DNA from: CBDBJR01 sp965206445
GTDB lineage: Bacteria > Pseudomonadota > Gammaproteobacteria > Arenicellales > Poriferihabitantaceae
Assembly (NCBI GenBank): GCA_965206445.1
Contig: CBDBJR010000002.1
Location: 930,001 to 994,000, forward strand
Length of the DNA: 64,000 nucleotides
Direction: 5' to 3'
The first letter of the stretch is position 1, and the number at the start of each line of letters is the position of its first letter. A model generated the notes under the pieces. It did not search any database, had not been told where the DNA came from, and saw nothing but the letters and a program-made list of their open reading frames with translations. Below, piece after piece: positions 53,440-62,516 of the stretch. A program made the position numbers and the translations under genes.

Positions 53440-53968
53440 ACACGGAAAGCCGGCACAAGGCGGACGAGGTGCCGACCTCGAAAACAACGTGCCGATGATG
53501 GCGATATTCGGTGGCTTCTTCGGCATCCTGTTGGTTTTTCTGGTACTGGTCAATCTGTTCACCGGCGAAGCAGCGCGCGAGCGGCTCGAGCGGGCCGGCG
53601 AGGGTGGGCTGCACCGCATCGAGCGGCCGGACAAATCGGGCTCCGGTTTTATCGTCATCACCTTCCCGGATGCGCTGCGCATCGTGGAAACCGAGGAGCA
53701 GGTGCCGATCGGCTCGGCCTGCTCGGGCGGCAGCACAACGTTTACCGAATACGCCCACAATGTGTATGAAAGCAAGGGCGATCAACTGGTGTTCTTCATG
53801 CTCGAGGGCAGTGTGCCGATGATGGCCGAGGCGCGCGAATGCCTGCGCAATTTCTGGCCCGATCAGGCGGTGACCATCGGCTGGGTGATTGCCGACAGCG
53901 AGCTGCTGAAGTCGATCGCCCTGAACGACATCCCGGCCCACATACGCGGGTATGTAGAGGAAAAATGA
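53423..53968 (+). CDS. Single-span stator-like protein (TolR/ExbD-like position)
   Basis: A 181-residue protein, ATG 17 bases before the end of the channel gene. A short basic and polar N-terminus with an Asp-Leu-Glu (GADLENNVP) leads into one span (MMAIFGGFFGILLVFLVLVN near 24-44) and a periplasmic domain of about 130 residues. This is the topology of TolR, ExbD and MotB, and the acid just before the span is where those proteins carry their proton-binding Asp. The periplasmic part (GFIVITFPDALRIVETEEQ, ARECLRNFWP) matched no family I know. It overlaps the next gene by four bases. Confidence 0.65.
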   Translation: MRGSNRHGKPAQGGRGADLENNVPMMAIFGGFFGILLVFLVLVNLFTGEAARERLERAGEGGLHRIERPDKSGSGFIVITFPDALRIVETEEQVPIGSACSGGSTTFTEYAHNVYESKGDQLVFFMLEGSVPMMAEARECLRNFWPDQAVTIGWVIADSELLKSIALNDIPAHIRGYVEEK

Positions 53969-56900
53969 GCCGCCGCTTCCCCGACTTCGCCGGCATGGCG
54001 CTGGTGGACATCCTGGCCAACGGCGCGGCGATGCTGCTGATTGTGATTGTGTTCAGCATTGCCGGTCGGGTCGAGCAGGAGCAGCGCTACAGCGAGCAGG
54101 TGGAGGAGGTGGCCACGGTGATGAGCCGCCGTTTTGCCACCTCGCTGGTGCTCAACCGGCTGGCGGCGAGTCAGCCGGCGGTGCTGCACGATTATGAAAA
54201 CTCCCCGATCGACCGCGTGCTCGACCCGGCGGTGCTGCCGATACTGGAGCTGCATCGCGACTATGTGCGCGAGTTTTATTCGGGCGCGCTGTGGCCGCGG
54301 CGGGTGCTGCTGGAGCAGTCCAATCCGATGGATCAATGGCTTGGCTCGCTGACCGACGACGTGAAAAGGCGGATGCGGATGGACATCTACGATGTGACGC
54401 AGTTTTATATCGTGATGTCGATTTTGCGCGAACACAACGTGCGGCCGACGCACTGGCACTTTATCCCCGTCCGGCTGACGCGCCAGGGCGCCGGCCGCTG
54501 TCCGCCCGGGGTCGCCGCAAAGGATTGTGTCGGGGCGGCGGCCGGCGGCGATTCGACGGCGCTGTCGGGCGGTGACGGCGAGGGTGATGGCGGTGGCGAG
54601 GGCGGCGCCGGTACCGAGGGCGGTGCCGGTACCGAGGGCGGTGCCGGTTCCGGTACCGAGGGCGGCTGGCAATACGGCCAGGACGGCAGCGGGGCCGGTG
54701 GCGGCGGCAGCGAAAAACTGCCCGGCGGTGCGGTTGCCGGCGGCGCGGGATTGGCCGGCGGCGCGGGATTGGCCGGCGGTGGGGGGTTGGCCGGCGGTGC
54801 CGGGTTGGGTGGCGGTGCCGGCGGCAGCGGTGGCTCTATCGGCGGTAGCGGCGGCGGCAGCGGCGATTCTACCGGCGGCGGCGCCGGCGGTGCTGCCGGA
54901 GGCAGCCCGGGCGGCGGCTTTGCGGCCGGAAGTTTCCCCGATGCGCGCGCCGACCAGCGCGGTCTGTTGCGCCGGGGCCTGACCGGGGCGGGGGCGGGAG
55001 ATGGCGGCGAATTTCGCCTGCGCTCGGCGTCGCCGGACAGTCTGCTCCAGGACCAGGGGCTGCCGCTCGAAATCGACAGCTCGGCCGGCATAGCCGGGGC
55101 GGTGGCGGCGCTGCTGCGGTTTTCGACCGAATTGCAGGCGGTTCTGGACGCCGGCATTTCCCCGGTGGCGGAAATACGCAATTTGCAGCGGCGCTTTGTC
55201 GAGCTGCTTTCAAATCCGTCGCCGCTGACCGAAGAGGAAGGCAACATCGTCATTCGACTGGTGCGGCAGTGGGAGGTCATGGGGCGCAAGCTGGCGTCGG
55301 AATTGTCGTCCTCGCCGTTAAATGTGCTGCATGAACAGCGCGATGACGGCGCCGCGACCGCGCTGGCCATCGAGCCGAACCGGACGCTGTCGCACGTGGC
55401 GGTGGTGTCCGGCGTGCGCTCTCGCGACGTGTTTCCGCCGACCGCGCGCCCGGTTATCCGGCTGAATTCCCACCCCGATATCTGGACCGGATTGCGGCTT
55501 TCGCTGCGCTGGGGCTCGGTGCTGCTGGTGCCGCCGTCACAGCAGCAGCCGCAAACCCCGCGCTGGCGGGCGGTCGGCTATGTGTCGCCGGAGTTTGACG
55601 ATTTCATTGTCGGCTTTGTGTATTCCTCGATCGACGCCAACGGGCGGCTGCTGATTGAGCCGGAAAACAGCCGGGCACGGCTGGACGGGGTCTCGCTGTC
55701 CGACCCGCGCTCGGCGTCGATTGTGGGCGCCCGCGGGCTGCTGTTTGCGCTCTACCTGCTGCTGGGGCTGGGGCTGCTGGCGCTGCTGCTGCGGCGGGTT
55801 TTCCCCGCCCGCCTGCGCACCCGCGTGCTGGCGCTGCTGCTGTGCGGGCTGGTGATATTGTCGCTGGCGCTGACCCGGCACAGCCTGTTCGGGCGCACCG
55901 AGAACGCGGTCGAGGTAGCGCTCGGCGCCCGCCCGGTCGAGGATGAACGCGCCCGCGCCGTTGACGCCGCGGTGTTGCAGCACGTCGGCGTGATTCGCAC
56001 CGACCAGGAGCTGCGCCGGCGGCTGGCCCACCCCCCCGGCTGGAGTGAGATTGCCCCGTTTCATGCCGACGTGTGCGAGGTCACGCAGAAGGATTTCGAG
56101 AATTTTGCCGAGTGGGGGCGGAAAAACCCGCCCGACAGCGCCACCGAGGAAGACCTGAAAAGCGTTTCCACCGGGCACCGGATTGCCGGCCTGCTCAAGT
56201 CGCCCGCCAGCGGCATGAACTACGCCGGCGCGAGCGCCTATTGCGCGGCCACCGGCGGCCGGCTGCCGTGGGCCGAGGAGTGGGAGGCGATGGCGTCCGG
56301 GCACGAAGGGCGGCTGTACGCCTGGGGCAACGACTGGCGGGCCGAGCCCTGGCCGTACCACGACTCCGACCGCAACGCCGCGCAGGTCTGCGGCACCCAT
56401 CCGGCGGCGGCATCGCCGGAAGGGGTGAACGGGCTGAACTTCAATGTCATGGAGTGGAGCCGCGGCAGTGCCAATCTGCCGGATTTGGTGCGTCGTCCGG
56501 GGGCGCACGGTGCGCCCGCCATCCGGGCGCAGGCGCGACAGCTGTATGCGCTGAACGCCGCCTGGCTGGAGATTGGCGCGACCGTCAAAAGCCATCACCT
56601 GGGCTTTCGCTGCGTGTATGACGCGCCGCCGGCATCGCCCGCCGCCTGGGGGGCGGAAATCCGCACGGTCGAGATACCCGGCGGGCGCCATCCGACCGGC
56701 ATGCCGACCGAGGCCCGCCTGCCCCGCCTGACCGCGCTGATTGCGGAGACCGACAACCCGTCGGTCAACATACTGCAACAGCCGGAGGTGCCGCGCGCGT
56801 TGCGGGTTGGCCGCTGCGAGGTCAGCCGCCGCGACTATCAGCAGTTTTTGGGCGACCAGCTGGTGAAGTGGGGATTTTTCGGCAATGAAAACGAGCCGGG

Positions 56901-57369
56901 CGACACCGCGTACACGCCCGCCGACTGGGCGGCGCAGCTCGAGCAGCCCGACCTGCCGGTCAGCGGCGTCAGCTGGTGGGCGGCGGATGCCTTTGCCCGC
57001 TGGGCCGGCGGGCGGCTGCCGACCCGCGAGGAATGGCAGCGGGCGGCGGCGGGGCCGGCACTGCACGCCTATCCGTGGGGCAGCGAATACGACCCGGGCG
57101 CCGCCGTGACCGGCGATGCGGCGCTCACCGGGCCGGCGGCCTGCGGCGTGACGCCGAGGGATAGCAATGCCGCCGGCATACACGATTTGGCGGGCGGGCT
57201 GTCGGAGTGGACCCGGAGTGTGTCGGTTGACGGCGGCGGGCTGGCGATGTGGGTGCAGGGCGGTAACTGGCTGCTGCCCGGCCACAAGACGGCGAATATT
57301 TTCGCCGGTCGGCTGGTGCCGCTGGGCTATCGCTCGTCGGGGGTGGGCTTTCGGGTGGTTTATGATTGA
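53965..57369 (+). CDS. Large stator-like protein with glycine-rich linker and two FGE-sulfatase-fold domains
   Basis: A 1134-residue protein. DFAGMALVDILANGAAMLLI at 6-25 gives a single span with an Asp before it, again TolR/ExbD-like. A periplasmic region follows, then a linker from about 192 to 328 made mostly of Gly, Ala and Ser with small tandem repeats. A domain of about 250 residues leads to two more spans near 590-645. Two FGE-sulfatase (SUMF1) domains close the chain, roughly 680-890 and 892-1134, seen in AGASAYCAATGGRLPWAEEWE and AADAFARWAGGRLPTREEWQ and in the GFRCVYD and GFRVVYD ends. The paired catalytic cysteines of formylglycine-generating enzymes are absent, so a binding role is more likely. 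Start has GAGGA upstream. Confidence 0.75.
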   Translation: MSRRFPDFAGMALVDILANGAAMLLIVIVFSIAGRVEQEQRYSEQVEEVATVMSRRFATSLVLNRLAASQPAVLHDYENSPIDRVLDPAVLPILELHRDYVREFYSGALWPRRVLLEQSNPMDQWLGSLTDDVKRRMRMDIYDVTQFYIVMSILREHNVRPTHWHFIPVRLTRQGAGRCPPGVAAKDCVGAAAGGDSTALSGGDGEGDGGGEGGAGTEGGAGTEGGAGSGTEGGWQYGQDGSGAGGGGSEKLPGGAVAGGAGLAGGAGLAGGGGLAGGAGLGGGAGGSGGSIGGSGGGSGDSTGGGAGGAAGGSPGGGFAAGSFPDARADQRGLLRRGLTGAGAGDGGEFRLRSASPDSLLQDQGLPLEIDSSAGIAGAVAALLRFSTELQAVLDAGISPVAEIRNLQRRFVELLSNPSPLTEEEGNIVIRLVRQWEVMGRKLASELSSSPLNVLHEQRDDGAATALAIEPNRTLSHVAVVSGVRSRDVFPPTARPVIRLNSHPDIWTGLRLSLRWGSVLLVPPSQQQPQTPRWRAVGYVSPEFDDFIVGFVYSSIDANGRLLIEPENSRARLDGVSLSDPRSASIVGARGLLFALYLLLGLGLLALLLRRVFPARLRTRVLALLLCGLVILSLALTRHSLFGRTENAVEVALGARPVEDERARAVDAAVLQHVGVIRTDQELRRRLAHPPGWSEIAPFHADVCEVTQKDFENFAEWGRKNPPDSATEEDLKSVSTGHRIAGLLKSPASGMNYAGASAYCAATGGRLPWAEEWEAMASGHEGRLYAWGNDWRAEPWPYHDSDRNAAQVCGTHPAAASPEGVNGLNFNVMEWSRGSANLPDLVRRPGAHGAPAIRAQARQLYALNAAWLEIGATVKSHHLGFRCVYDAPPASPAAWGAEIRTVEIPGGRHPTGMPTEARLPRLTALIAETDNPSVNILQQPEVPRALRVGRCEVSRRDYQQFLGDQLVKWGFFGNENEPGDTAYTPADWAAQLEQPDLPVSGVSWWAADAFARWAGGRLPTREEWQRAAAGPALHAYPWGSEYDPGAAVTGDAALTGPAACGVTPRDSNAAGIHDLAGGLSEWTRSVSVDGGGLAMWVQGGNWLLPGHKTANIFAGRLVPLGYRSSGVGFRVVYD

Positions 57370-57405
57370 CGGTGTGACGGCGGTCGGTGGGGGGGTTGTG
57401 CCTGG

Positions 57406-59970
57406 CTATGGTGCAGTTGTAATCAGATCGTTCACTTCCTCCTTCCAATTGTCTTCAAACAGCATCCTGAAAATCGCCGGCTTGTTGGAGCCACCCGGCA
57501 GTTCGCTGATTAACTTACCCCGGTGCAGGGCGCCCCGGCAGAGGTTCTCCAGCGTTTCCAGCAGCTTTTGCTTGTAGTCGGTATCCTCGTTGCCCTGCAA
57601 GTGCCGGCCTTTGATTTCCAAAATCAATAGCGTCCCACTGCCGTTTTGGCAGGCGACAAAGTCAGGGTAGACGCGCTGCCGTCGCCAGCCCTGCAAATGA
57701 TAAGCCTGCCGTGCGGCGATTCTGTGCCACCAGTGAATTGCGTCGCTTTTCTCCAGATGCAGCGCAAAATGCTTTTCAAGGGTGTTGAAATCCTTGGCAT
57801 AAACCGGTTCGAAAAGACTGTGCTGCATCGACTTGGCCTGATGCTGCAACGCCTCATCGTCATCGGAAGCCATCACCACCAGCGACTTTTTTATCTCATA
57901 CCCTGACCCTATATCCGCCTCCAGATGAAACTGGATTTGATCCCATTTGACTTTGCTACGAAACAGTGATTCGGCTTTCTCGTCGATCGCCTCCTTCACC
58001 CGCCGCCGCAAAATTTCTGCCAGCCAGATGCGGTTGTGCAGCAGTTTGGTCGCGTCGGCTCCGGTTTTCTTGCTGTGTGGGCGGAGAAAATCCGCTGCGA
58101 TCCGCGCCGCCTGCCACGGATTGGGCACCATATCGATCAATCGCCGGACAAAATAATCCAGCGTCAAACTTTCGTCGGTGTCAATTTCCGTTTCCGAAAT
58201 AAATTTTTCCCCTTGAATCTCAACGGTCGCGATTCTTTCTGCAATCGTTTCTTGAGCATCGAGATCCACCGCGTCGCCTGCATTAATTGCCTCCCAGTGC
58301 AAACCGCCGAGTATGTCGCGGTCGTAGTCAATCGGACGCCATTTCTTTCCGTCCTGGTGCAAGACCTGTGGAAGAAAGATTTTCAAGTTCCGGTAAGGCG
58401 GGCGCCGTTCGATTTTTCGCGCAGTGATATTGTTTGCGCTTCCACCGTCAATAACGGCATCTCCCAGCCCGGTCAGCCCCTCGCTTTCCAAACCTTTCCT
58501 GACCCCTTCAACTGCATCGCCGACATCTTTGTTATAGCAGTAGATATAGCAGCGGTTCAAAGCGTTGGACTTGTCAATCAGGCGCGCATGGGGTTGGCGG
58601 ATAACCCGCCCCGTCATCTGCGTAATGGTTGTTGTCGCCGTTGTGTTGTCGAGCAAAGCAAGAATGTATGCAAACGGACAATCCCAACCCTCTTTCAGCG
58701 CATCCTTGGTGATAATCCAGCGGACTTCGCTCATTTCACTCAGTAAATCTTCCCCCGCAAGCTCTTTCAGTTCCGATGACTGAACCTTTATGTATCTTTC
58801 CGGTACCGAGAGATTTTGTATCAGATACCTACGCGTATCTTCGGTATACGTTTGCCCTTGCTTTTCTTTCGCTGTTCTTTGAACCCGTACCACGGCAATC
58901 GGACGGACATAGCGGTTTTCCCGTTGTTTCAGTTTCTGCGCTTCTTGTTCAAGTCGGTTCAATTTCTTTTGGGTTTCTGCAAGTGTGTATTTCCAGTCGG
59001 AATTGCTGTAACTGTGAATCTCTATCGGCAGTTTTATCATCTCCTCGTTTTTCAGCTCAGTCCCGCCGATGTTGACCAGAATGTTGCTTATGCCAGTCTT
59101 TGGTGTTGCCGACAGTTCCAGCACGAAGCGGGGGTTGAGTCGGTTGACGGATTTGACAAACTCTTTGTTTTCCTCTTCTTTCTTTCCATACGCTTTGTGC
59201 GCCTCGTCCAAAATCACCGTCGGGCGAACCCGTTTTAGCACATTGATCAGGCTGTGCTTGATCCAATCGCCGCTGCTGTTTTTCTCGAGGTCGCCACATT
59301 CTTCAGCGAGTTTTTGATTTGCCGTTGCGTCGTCCTGTTCCGGGAAAAACGAGGTGTAACCGCCGTTATCCCTGAATATCTTGAGAAACTCTTTTCCTTT
59401 CTGTCGGTTTGCGGACGGCAGCATCAGCATCATTATGCAAAGATAGCTTTCCACATCCTGCCGGGTAAATCGGTCGTCTTTCTCAAGCAACTTGACCTTG
59501 CCGCCGGAAGCTCTTTCCAGCATCACCCGGTACGGGTGCTCGCGGTGTTTGAAGGCCGTAATGGTCTGCTGATAAATCGCCCTGGTTGGTACAATCCACA
59601 GGACAAAGCCGGTTTCCCCCCGCTTGAGCCGTTCGAGTGCGGCGACACCTAGCAGCGTTTTGCCGCCGCCGGTGGGGATTTTCATGCAGACATGCGGGAT
59701 TGGATCACCGGATGCGGCAGTTCGGGGTATGTAGTCGGGGATTTGAATGTCGCCGTCTTGTTGAATGCCGGGAAGTGTGTTTTGTTTTTTTAGGGTTTCC
59801 CAGGCGGTAAGAGGGTGGTTTGTTAAGTTTTTTATGACTTCAGGAATATCGAGTTCTTGATTCTCAATCGCTTCGAGTGCTTTTTCGGCATTTAATCTGG
59901 TCTCTTTGAGTACATCAATCCAGCGGTCTAGCTGATCGAGGGCGGTTTGTTGGTAGGTTTTGAGTTGCAT
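57406..59970 (-). CDS. res: Type III restriction enzyme Res subunit (helicase-nuclease)
   Basis: ATP-dependent translocase and nuclease, 854 residues. Walker A KIPTGGGKTLLGVAAL near 108, Walker B VILDEAHKAYG near 250, SAT motif LELSATPKT, and the QMTGRVIRQPHA motif VI near 460 give an SF2 helicase. The C-terminal nuclease shows YPDFVACQNG and LILEIKGRHL, a PD-(D/E)xK core near 765-785. The ATG at 59970 (MQLKTYQQTALDQLDRW) was chosen; it is the start that is duplicated at 60902, and it lies eight bases after the HEPN-like gene. Works with the Mod subunit at the window's end. Confidence 0.93.
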   Translation of the reverse strand: MQLKTYQQTALDQLDRWIDVLKETRLNAEKALEAIENQELDIPEVIKNLTNHPLTAWETLKKQNTLPGIQQDGDIQIPDYIPRTAASGDPIPHVCMKIPTGGGKTLLGVAALERLKRGETGFVLWIVPTRAIYQQTITAFKHREHPYRVMLERASGGKVKLLEKDDRFTRQDVESYLCIMMLMLPSANRQKGKEFLKIFRDNGGYTSFFPEQDDATANQKLAEECGDLEKNSSGDWIKHSLINVLKRVRPTVILDEAHKAYGKKEEENKEFVKSVNRLNPRFVLELSATPKTGISNILVNIGGTELKNEEMIKLPIEIHSYSNSDWKYTLAETQKKLNRLEQEAQKLKQRENRYVRPIAVVRVQRTAKEKQGQTYTEDTRRYLIQNLSVPERYIKVQSSELKELAGEDLLSEMSEVRWIITKDALKEGWDCPFAYILALLDNTTATTTITQMTGRVIRQPHARLIDKSNALNRCYIYCYNKDVGDAVEGVRKGLESEGLTGLGDAVIDGGSANNITARKIERRPPYRNLKIFLPQVLHQDGKKWRPIDYDRDILGGLHWEAINAGDAVDLDAQETIAERIATVEIQGEKFISETEIDTDESLTLDYFVRRLIDMVPNPWQAARIAADFLRPHSKKTGADATKLLHNRIWLAEILRRRVKEAIDEKAESLFRSKVKWDQIQFHLEADIGSGYEIKKSLVVMASDDDEALQHQAKSMQHSLFEPVYAKDFNTLEKHFALHLEKSDAIHWWHRIAARQAYHLQGWRRQRVYPDFVACQNGSGTLLILEIKGRHLQGNEDTDYKQKLLETLENLCRGALHRGKLISELPGGSNKPAIFRMLFEDNWKEEVNDLITTAP

Positions 59971-59977
59971 GGCTGAT

Positions 59978-60784
59978 TTAATAAATTGTTTTAGATATTT
60001 TTGCAGCCCCATTGATAAGTTCTTCTACATCTTCTCTTGTCGGCTCTGCATCTTTATTGTGGTCACACAAGTTTCGCAAATCTGCAAGCCGTTGAATAAA
60101 TCTCCAATCCTTTATCTGAATAATTTCAGCTTGTTTCAGTAGCTCATTGTAATCATTGATTGCCGGATGCTTTTTTCGAACTGTGATATTGTGGTTTTTG
60201 CAAACTTGAGACAAATGTTTCTCTAATACAACTCCGACTATTGCACCAGCACCACGGGAAAATCCTTTTTTGTTTAATTCTTTTGCAGCATCCAATTCAG
60301 AATCGAGCAAATCTGCCTGCACGACTTGTTCTATATCAAAAAGAGAACTTTCAAATCTTCTTTGCACGGATTTTAAAATATTCAGCTGCTGGTCGAATTT
60401 ACGGATTGCGGATGATTTCTTAACTTCTATATTTCCAGAATAATCCTTAACAGTAATACCGTCAAGATAATCTAAGATAACATAATTTTCATGGGTTATT
60501 TCCTTCCTTGTTTTAGGCTTTTCATAGAACCGAACAAAATCAATTACCCTGTCTGGTAGCAATACTTTAATAATGATTAAAGACTCTGAATACCAAGATT
60601 GGTATTCAGAGTCAAAAGAAGGCAAATCTTTGAGAAATTTATCAGGTTTCTCCTTTACCGTTTTTTTCACTAATTTAACAAAATCTTCTGGATGACAATC
60701 ATATTTCATCGCACAAAATAACCTATCACCCATAGATATAAGGGAGTCTAAATCTTTTCGGTATTTTTCTAAATTGGATGTCAT
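59978..60784 (-). CDS. HEPN-like protein inside the type III operon
   Basis: A 268-residue AT-rich gene of unknown exact family. The N-terminal half is helical and charged. The C-terminal part (about 165-268), with AAKELNKKGFSRGAGAIVG, LEKHLSQVCKNHN and RLADLRNLCDHNKDAEPT, resembles DUF4145/HEPN domains; RNLCDH at 237-242 fits the R-x4-H motif of HEPN ribonucleases. Such proteins often act as toxins in abortive infection. Being placed directly ahead of res, it would be made with it. Confidence 0.55.
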   Translation of the reverse strand: MTSNLEKYRKDLDSLISMGDRLFCAMKYDCHPEDFVKLVKKTVKEKPDKFLKDLPSFDSEYQSWYSESLIIIKVLLPDRVIDFVRFYEKPKTRKEITHENYVILDYLDGITVKDYSGNIEVKKSSAIRKFDQQLNILKSVQRRFESSLFDIEQVVQADLLDSELDAAKELNKKGFSRGAGAIVGVVLEKHLSQVCKNHNITVRKKHPAINDYNELLKQAEIIQIKDWRFIQRLADLRNLCDHNKDAEPTREDVEELINGAAKISKTIY

Positions 60785-60833
60785 GATTCTAGCCTCTAAG
60801 TAGTTTAGTTGTTTTCTTGGTCGTTAATTTATC

Positions 60834-60902
60834 CTCTTTGAGCGCATCAATCCAGCTACCTGGTTGATCGAGGGCGGTTTGTTGGTAGGTTTTGAGTTGC
60901 AT
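60834..60902 (-). repeat. Duplicated 5' end of res upstream of the HEPN-like gene
   Basis: These 69 bp match the first 23 codons of res (59902-59970), about 62 of 69 identical, including the ATG. The first 37 bases of the coding strand are identical. The frame runs on for about 14 more codons of unrelated sequence before a stop. It stands 22 bases after the TPR gene, where res itself would be expected, so the HEPN gene appears to have come between. Confidence 0.85.
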
Positions 60903-60924
60903 AAATCAGATGGCTTGTCAGGGA

Positions 60925-62502
60925 CTAGCCGTTTGAAGGTTTCTTTTTAATTATTTTTTCCATTATGTCCGTCGCAGAGTAGAGCATTCCCGGATCATCC
61001 GCGTGCAAGGCTACAAGTAAATCCGCGCCGCTACGATTTGCCATATGCTTAATCGTTTCAAGAATAATATGATTTCGAAATTCTTTATCACTTCCAGTTG
61101 CTTGAATGTATTGCATTATGGCTGCCTTACGAAAACAATCCTCTTGTAGAACTTGCCATCGGTCACGACTTTTCAAAAGAATCCGTGTCCACCAAACAGG
61201 AACTGCTGTAAATAGCAATAGTACAGCGATATATGGCAGGAAAGAAAATGCGTTGCTCTCAATAAAAGAAAAACCAGTGGATCGATTTATCCACCAACCT
61301 AGAGCTGCGATTCCTAATGCAATAGTTAGGGAAGTAATGACAAAAGAAATCGTTATCAATTTGGTAATGCTATTATAACGAGTGACACATTCTTTTTCTC
61401 TTTCTAGAAAGCGATCATGTAATCCAAATATAGAATTAGGCCCTGAAAGAAATTCTTCTATTTTCCCTTGAAAATCACTTTCTTGTTTTTCAATAAGTTT
61501 TAACAGTGCATTTGATCGGCCCTCATTGGCTCTATGGTGATTGTGGTCTTTTTTGATAGCTTTATCATATTCAACTATAGCTTCTTTATATTGACCTAGA
61601 TCGCTGTATGTGTTTCCTAGAAAATAGTGAGTGTCACTATTATGCTTCTGGAAAGGGGTTTTATCTTGATATTCAATCGATTTCTTATATTTTATTATGG
61701 CTTGTTTATGATCTCCATTTTGAGCGAGAATTTGTCCGAATATACTGTATATACCAGCAAGTTGGGGTAGTATCACATGAGTGAAATTTTGGTCGTCATT
61801 ATCGACATCAATATTTTCCTCATACTCTTTAATGATTTTCTCAATATCATTATTACCTAGAATGTCGTTTTTTTTATGTAGGATGGCTTCTAAAAATTTA
61901 ATCGCATCAGGATTTGCAGGGTTTAAGGAAAGTACTTTACGAAGATCATCAAGAACTATGTCATAATTTTCGGTCTTAAGGCAAAGGTTACCTCTTGCTA
62001 AACGTAAATGAGCGCTATCAGGAGATAGTTTGACTGCATGAGAAAAATCCTCTATGGCCGGCTTGTGGTGACCAGTAACCTCATATATATAGGCTCGACG
62101 CTCATAAGCTTCCGAATAGTCAGGGTCAATTTCTATTACTCGTCTATATTCTCTTACAGCCTTTTCACTTTTCCCTTCTAGAGCTATTTGACCTCTACCC
62201 CTGTATATAGTTATAACTGGCACAGGTGTGGGAAAGTATAGTTGTGCTAATGCCATACGGGATTTTATATGTGAAGGCTCTATTTTTATTGCCTCCATAA
62301 GGAAGTGTTCCTTATACTGGTATGGATCGCTACTCCAGAGCATATGGAAGTTAGATGCACATATATAATATGCTTCAGCAGCACTTTGCGGGTATTTTTC
62401 TATCACTTGGTCGATTATTTCTTTCGCCTCCACGTGTTTGCCAATTTTGGAAAGTGATTTTATTTTCTCGAAAAGTTGTTGAATTTCAATTTGATTATTC
62501 AT
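60925..62502 (-). CDS. TPR-repeat protein with two transmembrane spans
   Basis: A 525-residue protein of AT-rich codon use. Residues 1 to about 340 consist of TPR-type helical pairs (YSEAYERRAYIYEVTGHHKP, HLRLARGNLCLKTENY, THYFLGNTYSDLGQYKEAIV). Two hydrophobic spans follow near 400-460 (FVITSLTIALGIAALGWW; FLPYIAVLLLFTAVPVWW), then a cytoplasmic helical tail. The membrane part vaguely recalls DUF6161-type proteins, but this is not secure. The ATG at 62502 begins 15 bases after the mod stop; the frame is open a little further upstream. Confidence 0.65.
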   Translation of the reverse strand: MNNQIEIQQLFEKIKSLSKIGKHVEAKEIIDQVIEKYPQSAAEAYYICASNFHMLWSSDPYQYKEHFLMEAIKIEPSHIKSRMALAQLYFPTPVPVITIYRGRGQIALEGKSEKAVREYRRVIEIDPDYSEAYERRAYIYEVTGHHKPAIEDFSHAVKLSPDSAHLRLARGNLCLKTENYDIVLDDLRKVLSLNPANPDAIKFLEAILHKKNDILGNNDIEKIIKEYEENIDVDNDDQNFTHVILPQLAGIYSIFGQILAQNGDHKQAIIKYKKSIEYQDKTPFQKHNSDTHYFLGNTYSDLGQYKEAIVEYDKAIKKDHNHHRANEGRSNALLKLIEKQESDFQGKIEEFLSGPNSIFGLHDRFLEREKECVTRYNSITKLITISFVITSLTIALGIAALGWWINRSTGFSFIESNAFSFLPYIAVLLLFTAVPVWWTRILLKSRDRWQVLQEDCFRKAAIMQYIQATGSDKEFRNHIILETIKHMANRSGADLLVALHADDPGMLYSATDIMEKIIKKKPSNG

Positions 62503-62516
62503 ATTAATTGCTCTTC

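Noticed and set aside
55537..57285. Long minus-strand frame opposite the FGE-domain region
   Set aside because: Low-complexity Arg/Pro/Gln-rich shadow; the plus-strand reading has recognisable domains.
52378..57369. Zorya defence system
   Set aside because: A channel and stator-like proteins are present, but no OmpA domain on the stator and no ZorC/ZorD or ZorE-type helicase or nuclease within the operon; the helicase at 57406 belongs to a type III R-M system on the other strand.
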